Of a stretch of DNA of 57,178 bases, positions 27,347 to 37,432 are shown piece by piece. Under the pieces are notes generated by a model. That model was given only the letters and a program-made list of their open reading frames with translations, did no database searches and was not told the DNA's origin. The stretch is from Methanothrix sp. Lineage in GTDB: Archaea > Halobacteriota > Methanosarcinia > Methanotrichales > Methanotrichaceae. The stretch spans positions 1 through 57,178 of the forward strand of contig JARYLI010000010.1 in assembly GCA_029907715.1 (NCBI GenBank), read 5' to 3'. Position numbers and translations under genes: made by a program. The first letter of the stretch is position 1; each line of letters opens with the position of its first letter.

Positions 27347-28564
27347 ATGGCGGTAAGATGCATAACATGCAAGGGGCGCGGCCTCTGCGGCCGGCCTGTG
27401 TGTCCGCTGCTGATTAAGCTCGAGGAGCTTGCAGCCCTGCCAAGAATAGGGAATCGTCTCTCGGGGGAATCACCGCCTGAGGTCTTCGTCGGAAGGCACG
27501 GATATCCGGTTGTGAGAGCCGGTCCACTGGTGCCAGTAGGTGCCTCACCTGGGCAGCCGGCGCTTGATATCTTCAGAATAATCTCTATGAGAACCAGGAT
27601 GATCAGGTCAGAGCTCGAGATACACGTCCACGATGCAAAAAAACCGGGAAGACTTCTTGAGAGCGCCCAGCATATAGCAATGTCCAGCAAGCCTGTGGAG
27701 ACCGAGGTCTCTTTCGTCAAACCCCCTGAGGGAAGAATGCTCTTCGATGGCGTCCTCTCTCCCATGGGTCCGGGCGGCAGGATCGAGGACATGGATATCA
27801 CAGGCAACCCGTCTGTTCCCAGGAAGGTCGACCAGCTGGTGGGCGATACAGATGTCAGGGCATCCTCTGCAGTCTGTGAGCTCTACAGCTCCTCGATCAG
27901 CATCGATCACATCTCACGCCTCCTCTCCATGGGCCTGCTGGGGCATGACCGCAGGCTCGTTCCCACAAGGTGGGCGATAACAGCATCAGATGACATCATT
28001 GGAAACGCCCTGCGCAGCCGCGTCCTTGATATGCCTGAGATGGTTGGATACGAGCTCTACTCAGGGGGCATCCTGGGAAACCACTTCGAGATACTCCTCA
28101 TGCCCGGGGCGTATTCTTTTGAGCTCATAGAGATATGGCATCCCGGATCCGCATGGTCCCCTGAGCGTCTCTGGATAGGATCTGATCGCGAAGGAAGTAC
28201 AGGCAGACGATCGTACAGCACGCTTGCCGGCGGGTATTACGCTGCACGCCTGCCTGTGCTTGAGCATCTTCTCCGGATTAAAAGACAGGCGGGGGTCCTG
28301 GCGCTCAGGGAGATCACGGAGGAATACTGGGCACCGCTGGGAGTGTGGGTCGTGAGAGATGCAGCAAGAGCAGCCCTCTCATCGCGCCCCATGAGGTTCG
28401 AGAGCCTGGATGAGGCGATCAGGTCAGCGGAGAGCAGGATGAGGTCAAAGTCGAGCGATTGGAGGCGTTACTCAAATGCATTCTCCCGCCAGACCACACT
28501 CTTATCCTTCTTCCCGGCGCAGGGAAAAGAATGTGTATCGGGGAGAGAGCACAACCCCACGTGA
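27347..28564 (+). CDS. nreA: DNA repair protein NreA with C-terminal PIP box
   Basis: This 405-residue archaeal protein is linked to repair of DNA damage through the sliding clamp. The N-terminal zinc finger is CITCKGRGLCGRPVCP (four Cys), followed by the conserved core with SPPEVFVGRHGYPVVRAGPLVP and EIHVHDAKKPGRLL. Close to the end is QTTLLSFF, which fits the PCNA-interacting pattern QxxLxxFF; about 16 residues follow it. The ATG at 27347 puts the zinc finger at the very N-terminus, as in relatives; no strong ribosome site is seen. The enzymatic role of the family is not settled. Confidence 0.9.
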   Translation: MAVRCITCKGRGLCGRPVCPLLIKLEELAALPRIGNRLSGESPPEVFVGRHGYPVVRAGPLVPVGASPGQPALDIFRIISMRTRMIRSELEIHVHDAKKPGRLLESAQHIAMSSKPVETEVSFVKPPEGRMLFDGVLSPMGPGGRIEDMDITGNPSVPRKVDQLVGDTDVRASSAVCELYSSSISIDHISRLLSMGLLGHDRRLVPTRWAITASDDIIGNALRSRVLDMPEMVGYELYSGGILGNHFEILLMPGAYSFELIEIWHPGSAWSPERLWIGSDREGSTGRRSYSTLAGGYYAARLPVLEHLLRIKRQAGVLALREITEEYWAPLGVWVVRDAARAALSSRPMRFESLDEAIRSAESRMRSKSSDWRRYSNAFSRQTTLLSFFPAQGKECVSGREHNPT

Positions 28565-28674
28565 TGATCTGGAGGAGCGTGAGGTTGGCCATGCGAGCTG
28601 GGGGATGAGCGATTTCGGTGACCCCGGATGAGCGGAAACCCATCGAGCAGGGCCAAGGATGCGTTCTCTGCTCT

Positions 28675-30141
28675 TCATGCAACGCCCTTGCACAGCTCCC
28701 CGCGCGCCAGATCTTCCAGGAATAGATCTTTTCTGCTCTTTATCCTCAGCAGGAGCTCGAGCTTTCTTTTCGCGTACATCGGAGCCAGCCGCAGTGCCTC
28801 CCTCGCGAACCATCTCGGATACAGCCTCTTGACCTTGTTGTACTTGAACCACTCCCAGTTGTAGTACCTGGCGTTCATCTCCCAAGTGATGTACTGTACC
28901 TCCGCGGCGCTCAGATGCTTCGTGCGAACATTGGCGTGAAGACCATCGTAGAGCCTGAAGTCGTTGTTCGTTATCAGCCCCATCCGCTCCAGCTCCTCGC
29001 GCATCGGGGTCTTGGGGTAGGGTGTGTTGATATAAAATATCGGAAAATCGACTTTGAGCTGTCTTGCGAGATGGAAGTTCGCCCAAATGTCCTCTGCTGT
29101 GTCATCCGGATTTCCACCGATAAGACCTGTGGACACTATGATGTCGTTATCGTGGAGATACCTCACAGCACGCTCTGCATGATCCGACATTCTCCCCTTT
29201 CCGAAAAACTGGAGGTTCCTCTTGCTGGCGCTCTCAACGCCGAGGAAGACGCCATCGAAACCCGCCTCGCCCATCTTTTTAACGAGCCTCTCACTGGAGG
29301 CGATGCCTGATGCGGATGCCTGTGTCTTGTACCGCAGATGCGTCAGACCTGCATCGATGATGGCATCGCAAATCGCCTCGAGTCTCTTGACATCCAAAGT
29401 GATGTTATCATCTGGGAAGAATATCGAGCCAGCGCCGTGCTCCTCCGCATCCTGTATGTCCTCTATCACCCTCTTGATCTCAAACTTGCGGAAGCTCCTG
29501 CCGTACATGCTGTTTATCGAGCAGAACTTGCAGCCCTGTGTGCAACCCCTGCTCGTCTCCACCGAGTCCACCGGAACATCAAACGCGTAGAAACCATCTG
29601 TGATCAGGCGGGCATCCCTGTTGGGCATCTCGATCTCCTCCGGAGCAAGGAGGGGTCTGGGAGGGTTGTGCTTCATCTCCGATCCGGATCTGTAGGAGAG
29701 CCCCAGGACATCATCGAGAGGGCTGCCTTTGATAAGAGCGCTCACGAGCTCCCTGAAGGTCATCTCCCCCTCACCCCTGACGATGTAATCCACAAGCATC
29801 AGATCGCTGCTGGAGCCGATCTCCCTGTAGAAGAGCGTGGGGTGGTAGCCGCCGATCACAACCTCTGCGCCTGCGTCCTTCGCGATCCTGGCGAGCTCGA
29901 GGGCTCTCGCATACTGAAAGCTCATCGCTGTGAGCCCTATCAGATCGTAGCGGTTCGCATGCCTCCTCACAAACCCGTCAGGATCCCTTATGCCGTGGAG
30001 GTCGGCGACATGCACCTCACATAGATCGTCAACCGCAGCTGCGAGCGAGACGAGGCCGAGGTCAGGTATCCTGGCGATCCTGTCGAAGTCCGGCTGCACC
30101 ACCGGCGAGGCGAGGAGCAGAACGCGCATCCGGCTCACCAC
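28675..30141 (-). CDS. B12-binding-type radical SAM protein
   Basis: The 488-residue protein has an N-terminal cobalamin-binding-like Rossmann domain (about residues 5-140, with AEVVIGGYHPTL). Next comes a radical SAM domain with the cluster motif CTQGCKFC near residues 199-206, then FPDDNITLDVKRLEAICDAI and GVESASKRNLQFFGKGRM. The C-terminal 120 residues are rich in Arg, Trp and Tyr. This is the class B arrangement, which includes many C-methylases and the archaeal tetraether-lipid ring and calditol synthases. The substrate cannot be read from sequence. The stop of the upstream gene is one base before its ATG, so the two are co-transcribed. Confidence 0.85.
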   Translation of the reverse strand: MVSRMRVLLLASPVVQPDFDRIARIPDLGLVSLAAAVDDLCEVHVADLHGIRDPDGFVRRHANRYDLIGLTAMSFQYARALELARIAKDAGAEVVIGGYHPTLFYREIGSSSDLMLVDYIVRGEGEMTFRELVSALIKGSPLDDVLGLSYRSGSEMKHNPPRPLLAPEEIEMPNRDARLITDGFYAFDVPVDSVETSRGCTQGCKFCSINSMYGRSFRKFEIKRVIEDIQDAEEHGAGSIFFPDDNITLDVKRLEAICDAIIDAGLTHLRYKTQASASGIASSERLVKKMGEAGFDGVFLGVESASKRNLQFFGKGRMSDHAERAVRYLHDNDIIVSTGLIGGNPDDTAEDIWANFHLARQLKVDFPIFYINTPYPKTPMREELERMGLITNNDFRLYDGLHANVRTKHLSAAEVQYITWEMNARYYNWEWFKYNKVKRLYPRWFAREALRLAPMYAKRKLELLLRIKSRKDLFLEDLARGELCKGVA

Positions 30142-30142
30142 A

Positions 30143-31507
30143 TCATACCAGAAGCCTTGGAACGTTCGTCTCGAAGTCGAAGCTGTTCGCTCTTGTTATG
30201 TATGAGAAGACCTCCTTCAGCCCCTGGAGACCTGCATACCGGTACGCATTCCTCCAAACCCGCGCGGATGTTCTCAGCGGGGCGGTCCAGGGGTAGACGC
30301 GCTTGAGGGATCTATCGAGCACCTCCTCCATCTCCTTCGGGGATATGTGGGGATGGTTCCAGACAAGGTGCTTTCCGTCGAAGTGATGGTAATCATGATC
30401 GAATATGCCGTAGCGCTCCTGGATCTCGTTCCAGAGCTGCGTCTGAGGCAGCGGCGTGAGCACGCATATCTGGGTTATATCGAGCTTGAGCTCTGCGACC
30501 CTCTTTATATCCTGATCTATCGAGCTCACAGTATCATCCTCGAATCCGATCATGTAGTATCCGACGGTGCCCATGCCATGGCTCTGGAGGAGCTTTATCG
30601 TCTCCACGATCTCGTCAACACCCTCACGCTTCTTTATATCATCCAGGCGCTCCTGGTGGAGGTTCTCGATTCCGATGGCAGCGCCTGCGAAGCCGCTCAC
30701 CATCCTCCGCGCGCTTCCATCACGCCTGGCCACGCGTCGCCTCATCGCCACCCACTCATCTATCTTCTCCCTGAGGTAATCAGCCCTGGCCATGCATCCC
30801 CAGACCATGTCGTACTCATCCAGAATCTCAACGACCCTGTCCGCATGCCTCCTGTTCGCCCCGAAGTTCTCGTCCTCTATTATCACCACGTTGATGTTGT
30901 TCTTCTTGTAGTAGTTCACTACCCTCTCGATGCTCTCAAGTGGTATCGGCGTTGGCTTTGGCGCGAAGCACGGTGTCTGGCAGAATTTGCAACCCACTCC
31001 ACAACCCCTTGTTGTGAAGAGGATTCCGTAGATGTTCAGCTTCAGCCCGAAGGGTGTGGAGAGGTACTCAATCAGCGGGGGATGTATCACCTTCTCGATC
31101 CTTCTCCCAAAATACGGGGCCACCTGGTGCTCTGCATACCCCACAAAGACCCTGTCGAACCTGTCCTGTATCTCAGGGGTCAGGGCGCCGTAGTTGCCGG
31201 CCCACAGCTCATTGATTCCCCTGGCCCTCGCAGCCTCCACCATCTCCAGGATCTCGTGCGTCTCGTTGAGGTAAAACGAGAATCCAACGACATCCCAGCC
31301 CTCATCAAGCTTGCGAAGATACTCATCCCATGTCGGGTACTCCAGGATCTCCAGCTCGGGGATGTTCTGCTTCAAAAACCTGAGGCCGAATGACTGTATC
31401 CTGGGCCAGTAGAACCTGAACCATCTGCTCCTCGAGTTGGAGCCTATGTAGTCGTAGGGCTCGTCATCGTTCTTGTAGACCGTTGTGAAGAGCACCCTTG
31501 GGGCCAT
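30143..31507 (-). CDS. Radical SAM protein (B12-binding-like), partner of the next gene
   Basis: The 454-residue protein has an N-terminal domain resembling the B12-binding fold (FSFYLNETHEILEMVEAARARGI), though the usual GGxHPT block is replaced by AGNYGALT, so cobalamin binding is doubtful. The radical SAM cluster motif is CGVGCKFC near residues 168-175, followed by VVIIEDENFGANRRHADRVVEIL and AIGIENLHQERLDDIKKREG. It is first in a two-gene unit with 28675-30141 (1-bp gap). Two adjacent, clearly different radical SAM enzymes suggest successive steps on one substrate, perhaps a lipid or a protein; that is inference. Confidence 0.82.
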   Translation of the reverse strand: MAPRVLFTTVYKNDDEPYDYIGSNSRSRWFRFYWPRIQSFGLRFLKQNIPELEILEYPTWDEYLRKLDEGWDVVGFSFYLNETHEILEMVEAARARGINELWAGNYGALTPEIQDRFDRVFVGYAEHQVAPYFGRRIEKVIHPPLIEYLSTPFGLKLNIYGILFTTRGCGVGCKFCQTPCFAPKPTPIPLESIERVVNYYKKNNINVVIIEDENFGANRRHADRVVEILDEYDMVWGCMARADYLREKIDEWVAMRRRVARRDGSARRMVSGFAGAAIGIENLHQERLDDIKKREGVDEIVETIKLLQSHGMGTVGYYMIGFEDDTVSSIDQDIKRVAELKLDITQICVLTPLPQTQLWNEIQERYGIFDHDYHHFDGKHLVWNHPHISPKEMEEVLDRSLKRVYPWTAPLRTSARVWRNAYRYAGLQGLKEVFSYITRANSFDFETNVPRLLV

Positions 31508-31673
31508 GCTGGCGAGGTCACCCTTCCAGGGCTTTAACCTTTACGATGTGTGCGATGCTCCATGTTCCTTTACCTCTGAAGATCCCGCGAAACCGGCGCT
31601 TTTCCTGACCAGATCAGGATTCGAGGCTCAGAGTGTCAAAGGGATTTATACATGAAAAACAATAATTGATCGC

Positions 31674-32291
31674 ATGACAGACCGACATGGCCTCAGGATC
31701 GATTTTGATGAAGTGCTCAGCAAGCTCAAAGAGATCCATCCGGATATCAGGCTGATCTCCACGGGAATCGTGGTCGTGGGCGAGTGGGTCAGATGGAAGT
31801 GCAGGTACGGGTGCAGGGCGTACGGGAAGCATCTCTGCTGCCCGCCATACGCCCCGACACCTGAGGAGACCAGGAGGATGCTTGAAGATTATGATTTCGC
31901 GGTGCTGGCAAGGTTCTCACCCACGCCGACTCCTGGATACGAGCCGCGGAGGCTTCACCATTACCTCTGGGATTCGCTCACAGCGCTCCACAGGACCATA
32001 TTTGAGCTCGAGCGCCAGGCGTTTCTTATGGGATGCTACAAGGCGTTTGGTATGGGGGCGATGCCCTGCACCTTCTGCGAGACGTGCATCGCGGAGGAGA
32101 AGATCGCCAGGGGCGAGGCGCCCGTTAAAGCGGACGCTGTGCTCTGCAGGCACAAGGATATGATGCGGCCGTCGCTTGAGGCGTGCGGCATAGACGTCTT
32201 TGCCACTCTGAGAAACGCCGGCTGCGATCTAAGGGTTTTAAAAGCCTATCAGGAGCGCTTTAGCCTGTTCGGGATGGTGCTCCTGGACTGA
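31674..32291 (+). CDS. DUF2284 metal-binding protein
   Basis: This 205-residue protein belongs to the DUF2284 family of anaerobes. Cysteine clusters are CRYGCRAYGKHLCCPPYAPTP (residues 43-63) and CTFCETC (about 127-133), with two further Cys near the end (CGID, AGCDLR). The pattern suggests an iron-sulfur cluster or zinc site. Function unknown. TATA-like GATTTATAC at about 31644-31652 lies 26 bp before the ATG, consistent with a leaderless transcript. It is followed by the SAM hydrolase-mer-nadM cluster after a 110-bp gap, so it is probably separate. Confidence 0.82.
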   Translation: MTDRHGLRIDFDEVLSKLKEIHPDIRLISTGIVVVGEWVRWKCRYGCRAYGKHLCCPPYAPTPEETRRMLEDYDFAVLARFSPTPTPGYEPRRLHHYLWDSLTALHRTIFELERQAFLMGCYKAFGMGAMPCTFCETCIAEEKIARGEAPVKADAVLCRHKDMMRPSLEACGIDVFATLRNAGCDLRVLKAYQERFSLFGMVLLD

Positions 32292-32401
32292 ACATGCAGC
32301 TCGGTACGAGATGATCCTCTGTGTGACAAGCGGCCCTTTATTCACAGCGTGGGTTTGAAACTCCGGTCTTCAGGCAGGATCAGCTGACGGAGATGGTATC
32401 G

Positions 32402-34607
<2,206 letters not shown>

Positions 34608-34702
34608 GTTGCATCAAGTGGTTATTTGTGTTTCAATACTCTCACAATCCACGCAAACGTATGAGAATATAGACCTTCCAGCGGAATTAAAACAGGTGGC
34701 TG

Positions 34703-35863
34703 ATGCATCTCACCAGGGATGAAGAGCGGCTGCTCCAGGGCGAGCGTGGGGATACGCTCAGGCGCGCGATGGAGATCCTCGTTGCGCTTGGAGATATCTA
34801 TGGAGCTGAGCGGCTCGTTGAGATAAAGAGCGCGCAGATAGCAGGCGTCTCATACAAGACCATAGGAGACGCGGGGCTTGAGTGGATCTCAGATCTAGAT
34901 GGAAGGGTCGCTGTGCCAAGCATACTCAATCCGGCTGGGATGGATCTCCTGAGATGGAGGGAGATGTCGATCGACGAGGATTTCGCCAGGAAGCAGCTCG
35001 AGATCATCGATGCTTACAGGAAGCTCGGCATCATGATTGAATGCACATGCACTCCATACCTCCTGTACGAGAGCATAGCCTCCAGAGGGGATCACATTGC
35101 ATGGTCAGAGTCATCAGCTGTATCGTACGCGAACTCGGTCATCGGCGCGATGACCAACCGCGAGGGCGGGCCCTCTGCGCTGGCAGCGGCGCTTGTCGGG
35201 AAGACACCCCTCTACGGCTACCATCTCGAGGAGAACCGCGTCCCAACGCATGTGATAAGTGTTGAGACGGATGTGAGAGAGTACGGAGCGCTGGGGTTTC
35301 TTGTCGGAAGGATCGTCGGGGATGGGGTGCCGCTGTTCGTTATGCGCTCCAGGCCTGACAGAGACGATCTGAAGGCGCTGGGCGCTGCCATGGCCGCGAG
35401 TGGATCGGTCGCGCTCTATTACGTGAAGGATGTAACGCAGGAGCCTCCGCAGTACGAACCATCTGCATGCGAGCATATCGTTGTGGATGAAGAGGAAATC
35501 ATGTCTGTATACGATTCGCATGCAGATGTGGACATCGTCGCTCTGGGATGCCCGCACTGCTCCCTGCATGAGCTGGAGAGGATCGCCGATCTCCTTGAGG
35601 GGAGAAGGGTGAGCAAAGAGCTCTGGATCTGCACATCCAGGAGGATCGCGGAATCAGCTCCTGAGACTGTCAGGAGAATCGAGTCCACAGGAGCCAGGGT
35701 GATATGCGACACATGCATGGTTGTATCGCCTGCGAGCGAGCGCTTCAGTCACATGATGGTGAACTCGGGGAAGGCGCTGGCGTACATACCTGGAATGTGC
35801 GGCATAAAGGCGTCCTTCGGATCGCTGGAGGAGTGCATAGATGCAGCAACCGGGGGCTCATGA
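34703..35863 (+). CDS. Phosphomevalonate dehydratase large subunit (aconitase X type)
   Basis: This 386-residue iron-sulfur enzyme subunit dehydrates (R)-5-phosphomevalonate to trans-anhydromevalonate 5-phosphate, in the archaeal form of the mevalonate route to isoprenoids. It has the AcnX features: AGVSYKTIGDAGLEWI, ECTCTPYLLYE, SSAVSYANSVIGAMTNREGGPSALAAALVGKTPLYG, GCPHCSLHEL and CDTCMVVSPASE, which provide the cluster cysteines. The stop is followed immediately by the GTG of the small-subunit gene. A TATA-like GAATTAAAAC lies about 20 bp upstream of the ATG. Aconitase X relatives with other substrates exist, but the archaeal pairing with DUF126 supports this assignment. Confidence 0.9.
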   Translation: MHLTRDEERLLQGERGDTLRRAMEILVALGDIYGAERLVEIKSAQIAGVSYKTIGDAGLEWISDLDGRVAVPSILNPAGMDLLRWREMSIDEDFARKQLEIIDAYRKLGIMIECTCTPYLLYESIASRGDHIAWSESSAVSYANSVIGAMTNREGGPSALAAALVGKTPLYGYHLEENRVPTHVISVETDVREYGALGFLVGRIVGDGVPLFVMRSRPDRDDLKALGAAMAASGSVALYYVKDVTQEPPQYEPSACEHIVVDEEEIMSVYDSHADVDIVALGCPHCSLHELERIADLLEGRRVSKELWICTSRRIAESAPETVRRIESTGARVICDTCMVVSPASERFSHMMVNSGKALAYIPGMCGIKASFGSLEECIDAATGGS

Positions 35864-36277
35864 GTGGAGATAAAATGCCATCGCGTCTCAGGCGGCTGCG
35901 CCGGCGGGCCGGCTCTCGTCACCAGAGAGCGGATCTCATTCCTGGGAAATGTAAATCCTGAGACAGGCATGGTCGTCGATCCATCCCACGAGCTTTACGG
36001 CAGATCAATCGCAGGAGCTGTTCTCATATTTCCGGGAGGCAAGGGCTCCACAGTCGGGTCATATGTCATCTACCAGCTCAGGAAGAGGGGTCTGGCTCCG
36101 GCTGCGATGATAAACCTGAGGTCTGAACCGATAGTGGCTGTCGGAGCCATTATAAGCGACATACCTCTTGTCGACAGGGTCCCGGAGTGGATCCTTGATG
36201 TGAAAGACGGCACCTGGGTCGTGGTCGATGCAGGAAGAGAGCTGGTGGTGCTTCCCGATGGATCGGTCCATGTGTGA
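35864..36277 (+). CDS. Phosphomevalonate dehydratase small subunit (DUF126)
   Basis: This 137-residue swivelling subunit of the AcnX-type dehydratase has its conserved blocks: GGPALVTRERISFLGNVNP, VVDPSHELYGRSIAGAVLIFP and GKGSTVGSYVIYQL, with the active-site serine in KGSTVGS. The start is GTG at 35864, with no gap after the large-subunit stop, a strict operon arrangement. The final product enters isoprenoid synthesis for archaeal ether lipids, to which egsA (47511-48575) supplies the glycerol phosphate backbone. Confidence 0.9.
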   Translation: MEIKCHRVSGGCAGGPALVTRERISFLGNVNPETGMVVDPSHELYGRSIAGAVLIFPGGKGSTVGSYVIYQLRKRGLAPAAMINLRSEPIVAVGAIISDIPLVDRVPEWILDVKDGTWVVVDAGRELVVLPDGSVHV

Positions 36278-36377
36278 CAAGCGCTCTTACTGTGGCAACC
36301 CGCTCGTGAGCATCCAGGTCTGCAAATGGGATCGCTCTTATCCATCTGATAACCTGTCTGCATAGGCACTGATCCTG

Positions 36378-36627
36378 GTATTTGCTCAATATGGTGAGCG
36401 TGCTTGAGTTACTGATCAAATGAAGCTGCTATGGCAGAGTCGTTCATCCAGAGATCCGTCGAGATGGCAATTTAGCTCCGCTCTTATCCATTTGATGACT
36501 TGCCCGAAGGAGCAGGGGTCATGCTATGCGTTCGTTTCGACGAATGAATGCTTTCATCGACCACATTGCATGCTCTGCAAGTTGCTACGCACATAAGAGC
36601 GTTTAGCTCGACGTATTGAGCATGTTC
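36378..36627 (-). mobile_element. R3 element nested in R2 (and itself carrying an R2)
   Basis: It begins GTATTTGCTC and ends GAGCATGTTC and is homologous, in reverse, to 8282-8390 and 40983-41102. It is bracketed by near-identical 8-mers TGATCCTG (36370-36377) and CGATCCTG (36628-36635) inside the outer R2. It is itself interrupted by an R2 at 36479-36601; without that insert and its duplication it is about 119 bp, equal to the copy at 40983. Confidence 0.82.
36479..36601 (+). mobile_element. R2 element (inner copy, 123 bp)
   Basis: A complete short-form R2, from CGCTCTTATCC to ACATAAGAGCG, is bracketed by a perfect 8-bp duplication TTTAGCTC (36471-36478 and 36602-36609). It lies inside the R3 at 36378-36627. 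By eye it differs from the copy at 56773-56895 at only about six positions of 123, so both probably moved recently. It lacks the central hairpin module found in longer copies. Confidence 0.9.
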
Positions 36628-36811
36628 CGATCCTGCTATGCGCTCGTTTCGACTTATCTTCGACGTAGTCGAAGTCCTAGCTAGCTAACGAATGCATTCA
36701 TCCGGCCTGCATGTCCTTCAAGTTGCTGAATACATAAGAGCGAATGGGATTTCACAGGTTGAGCGCTATCATCAAACCGATGCTGAATACAAAAAAACAG
36801 GGGGATTGGCT

Positions 36812-37108
36812 TCATCCGAATAGCGTGCCCATCCCTGCCTCTGCCGACTCCTGCTCCTCCCTGAAGGCATTTATCACCGACTCTGCCTCGTCGCCCTCGA
36901 GCAGCGTGGCAGGAGTGTCCGCTAGCAGCTTTCTGGCCCCCTCCACCAGATCATCCCTAGCCTTGATGTAAAGCAGGAACCCTTCCTTGTCGAACCCCAC
37001 AGACTTGGCCTCGCGAACTATCGGACCGAGCCTCTTGAAGAAGTCCTGATCCAGAACCTTTTTCATAACAGCATTTCCAGCCATATCGTAGTAGTAAGCA
37101 AGCTCCAT
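36812..37108 (-). CDS. Small conserved-looking protein, function unknown
   Basis: The 98-residue acidic, helical protein reads MELAYYYDMAGNAVMKKVL at the start and has no membrane segment, no cysteine cluster and no motif that I recognise. It follows the 63-residue gene at 37122-37313 by 13 bp on the same strand, so they form a two-gene operon. It lies immediately beside the nested repeat island at 36.3-36.75 kb. Coding is supported by composition, codon pattern and operon position only. Confidence 0.6.
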   Translation of the reverse strand: MELAYYYDMAGNAVMKKVLDQDFFKRLGPIVREAKSVGFDKEGFLLYIKARDDLVEGARKLLADTPATLLEGDEAESVINAFREEQESAEAGMGTLFG

Positions 37109-37121
37109 TCAAACCACCATT

Positions 37122-37313
37122 TTACAGGGCCTCCATGGCCCTCTTGAGGCACTCAGTGCATCTGTCCATGAGAGATGCTGCCTCCTCGATCGCCTTAGCG
37201 GCCTCTGGGCTTATCTCATTTATCTGTTTTGCTCGGTCCCTGAAGCTCCTGCTGTGGCTCTCGTTGTGCTCAATCCAGTGCTCAAGAAGGTGCTCTGCCT
37301 CGTGTCTGTTCAT
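37122..37313 (-). CDS. Small helical His/Cys protein (DUF8180-like), function unknown
   Basis: The 63-residue protein is nearly all helix and opens with a His-rich segment (EHLLEHWIEHNESHSRSF), followed by EISPEAAKAIEEAASLMDRCTECLKRAMEAL with a CTEC pair. Similar small proteins occur in methanogens and other anaerobes; I think they carry a DUF8180-type label, but that is from memory. The His and Cys suggest metal binding or redox. TATA-like CTTTAAATC at about 37345-37353 and GGTGGT before the ATG indicate the start of a two-gene operon. Confidence 0.65.
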   Translation of the reverse strand: MNRHEAEHLLEHWIEHNESHSRSFRDRAKQINEISPEAAKAIEEAASLMDRCTECLKRAMEAL

Positions 37314-37432
37314 AAAACCACCAACTCAGGCTCTGAGCAGACAGATTTAAAGTTTTGTGTGAATCTGTAAGCGCTGAGATCACATAACAGCAATCCACCG
37401 CATGCGAACCGGGCCATCAACCATTCCTGTCG

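Larger units (their letters stand above)
36333..36742 (+). mobile_element. R2 element (outer copy, split by a nested R3)
   Basis: The left end CGCTCTTATCCATCTGATAAC (from 36333) and the right end CTGAATACATAAGAGCG (to 36742) are the two ends of one R2 element. It is bracketed by a perfect 8-bp duplication, AATGGGAT (36325-36332 and 36743-36750). Its middle is interrupted at 36377 by an R3 element, after which it resumes with CTATGCGCTCG and the hairpin module TTCGACGTAGTCGAA. Removing the insert and one duplication leaves about 152 bp, the size of an R2 with module. No protein is encoded. Confidence 0.88.

Noticed and set aside
26950-27807. A 285-codon minus-strand frame through the gap before nreA and into it
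   Set aside because: The first part is antisense to the conserved NreA core and the rest has no family marks; no ribosome site or promoter is evident.
30347-31393. A 348-codon open frame opposite the radical SAM gene 30143-31507
   Set aside because: Its sequence has no recognisable domain and a composition typical of antisense reading; the minus-strand gene has clear radical SAM motifs.
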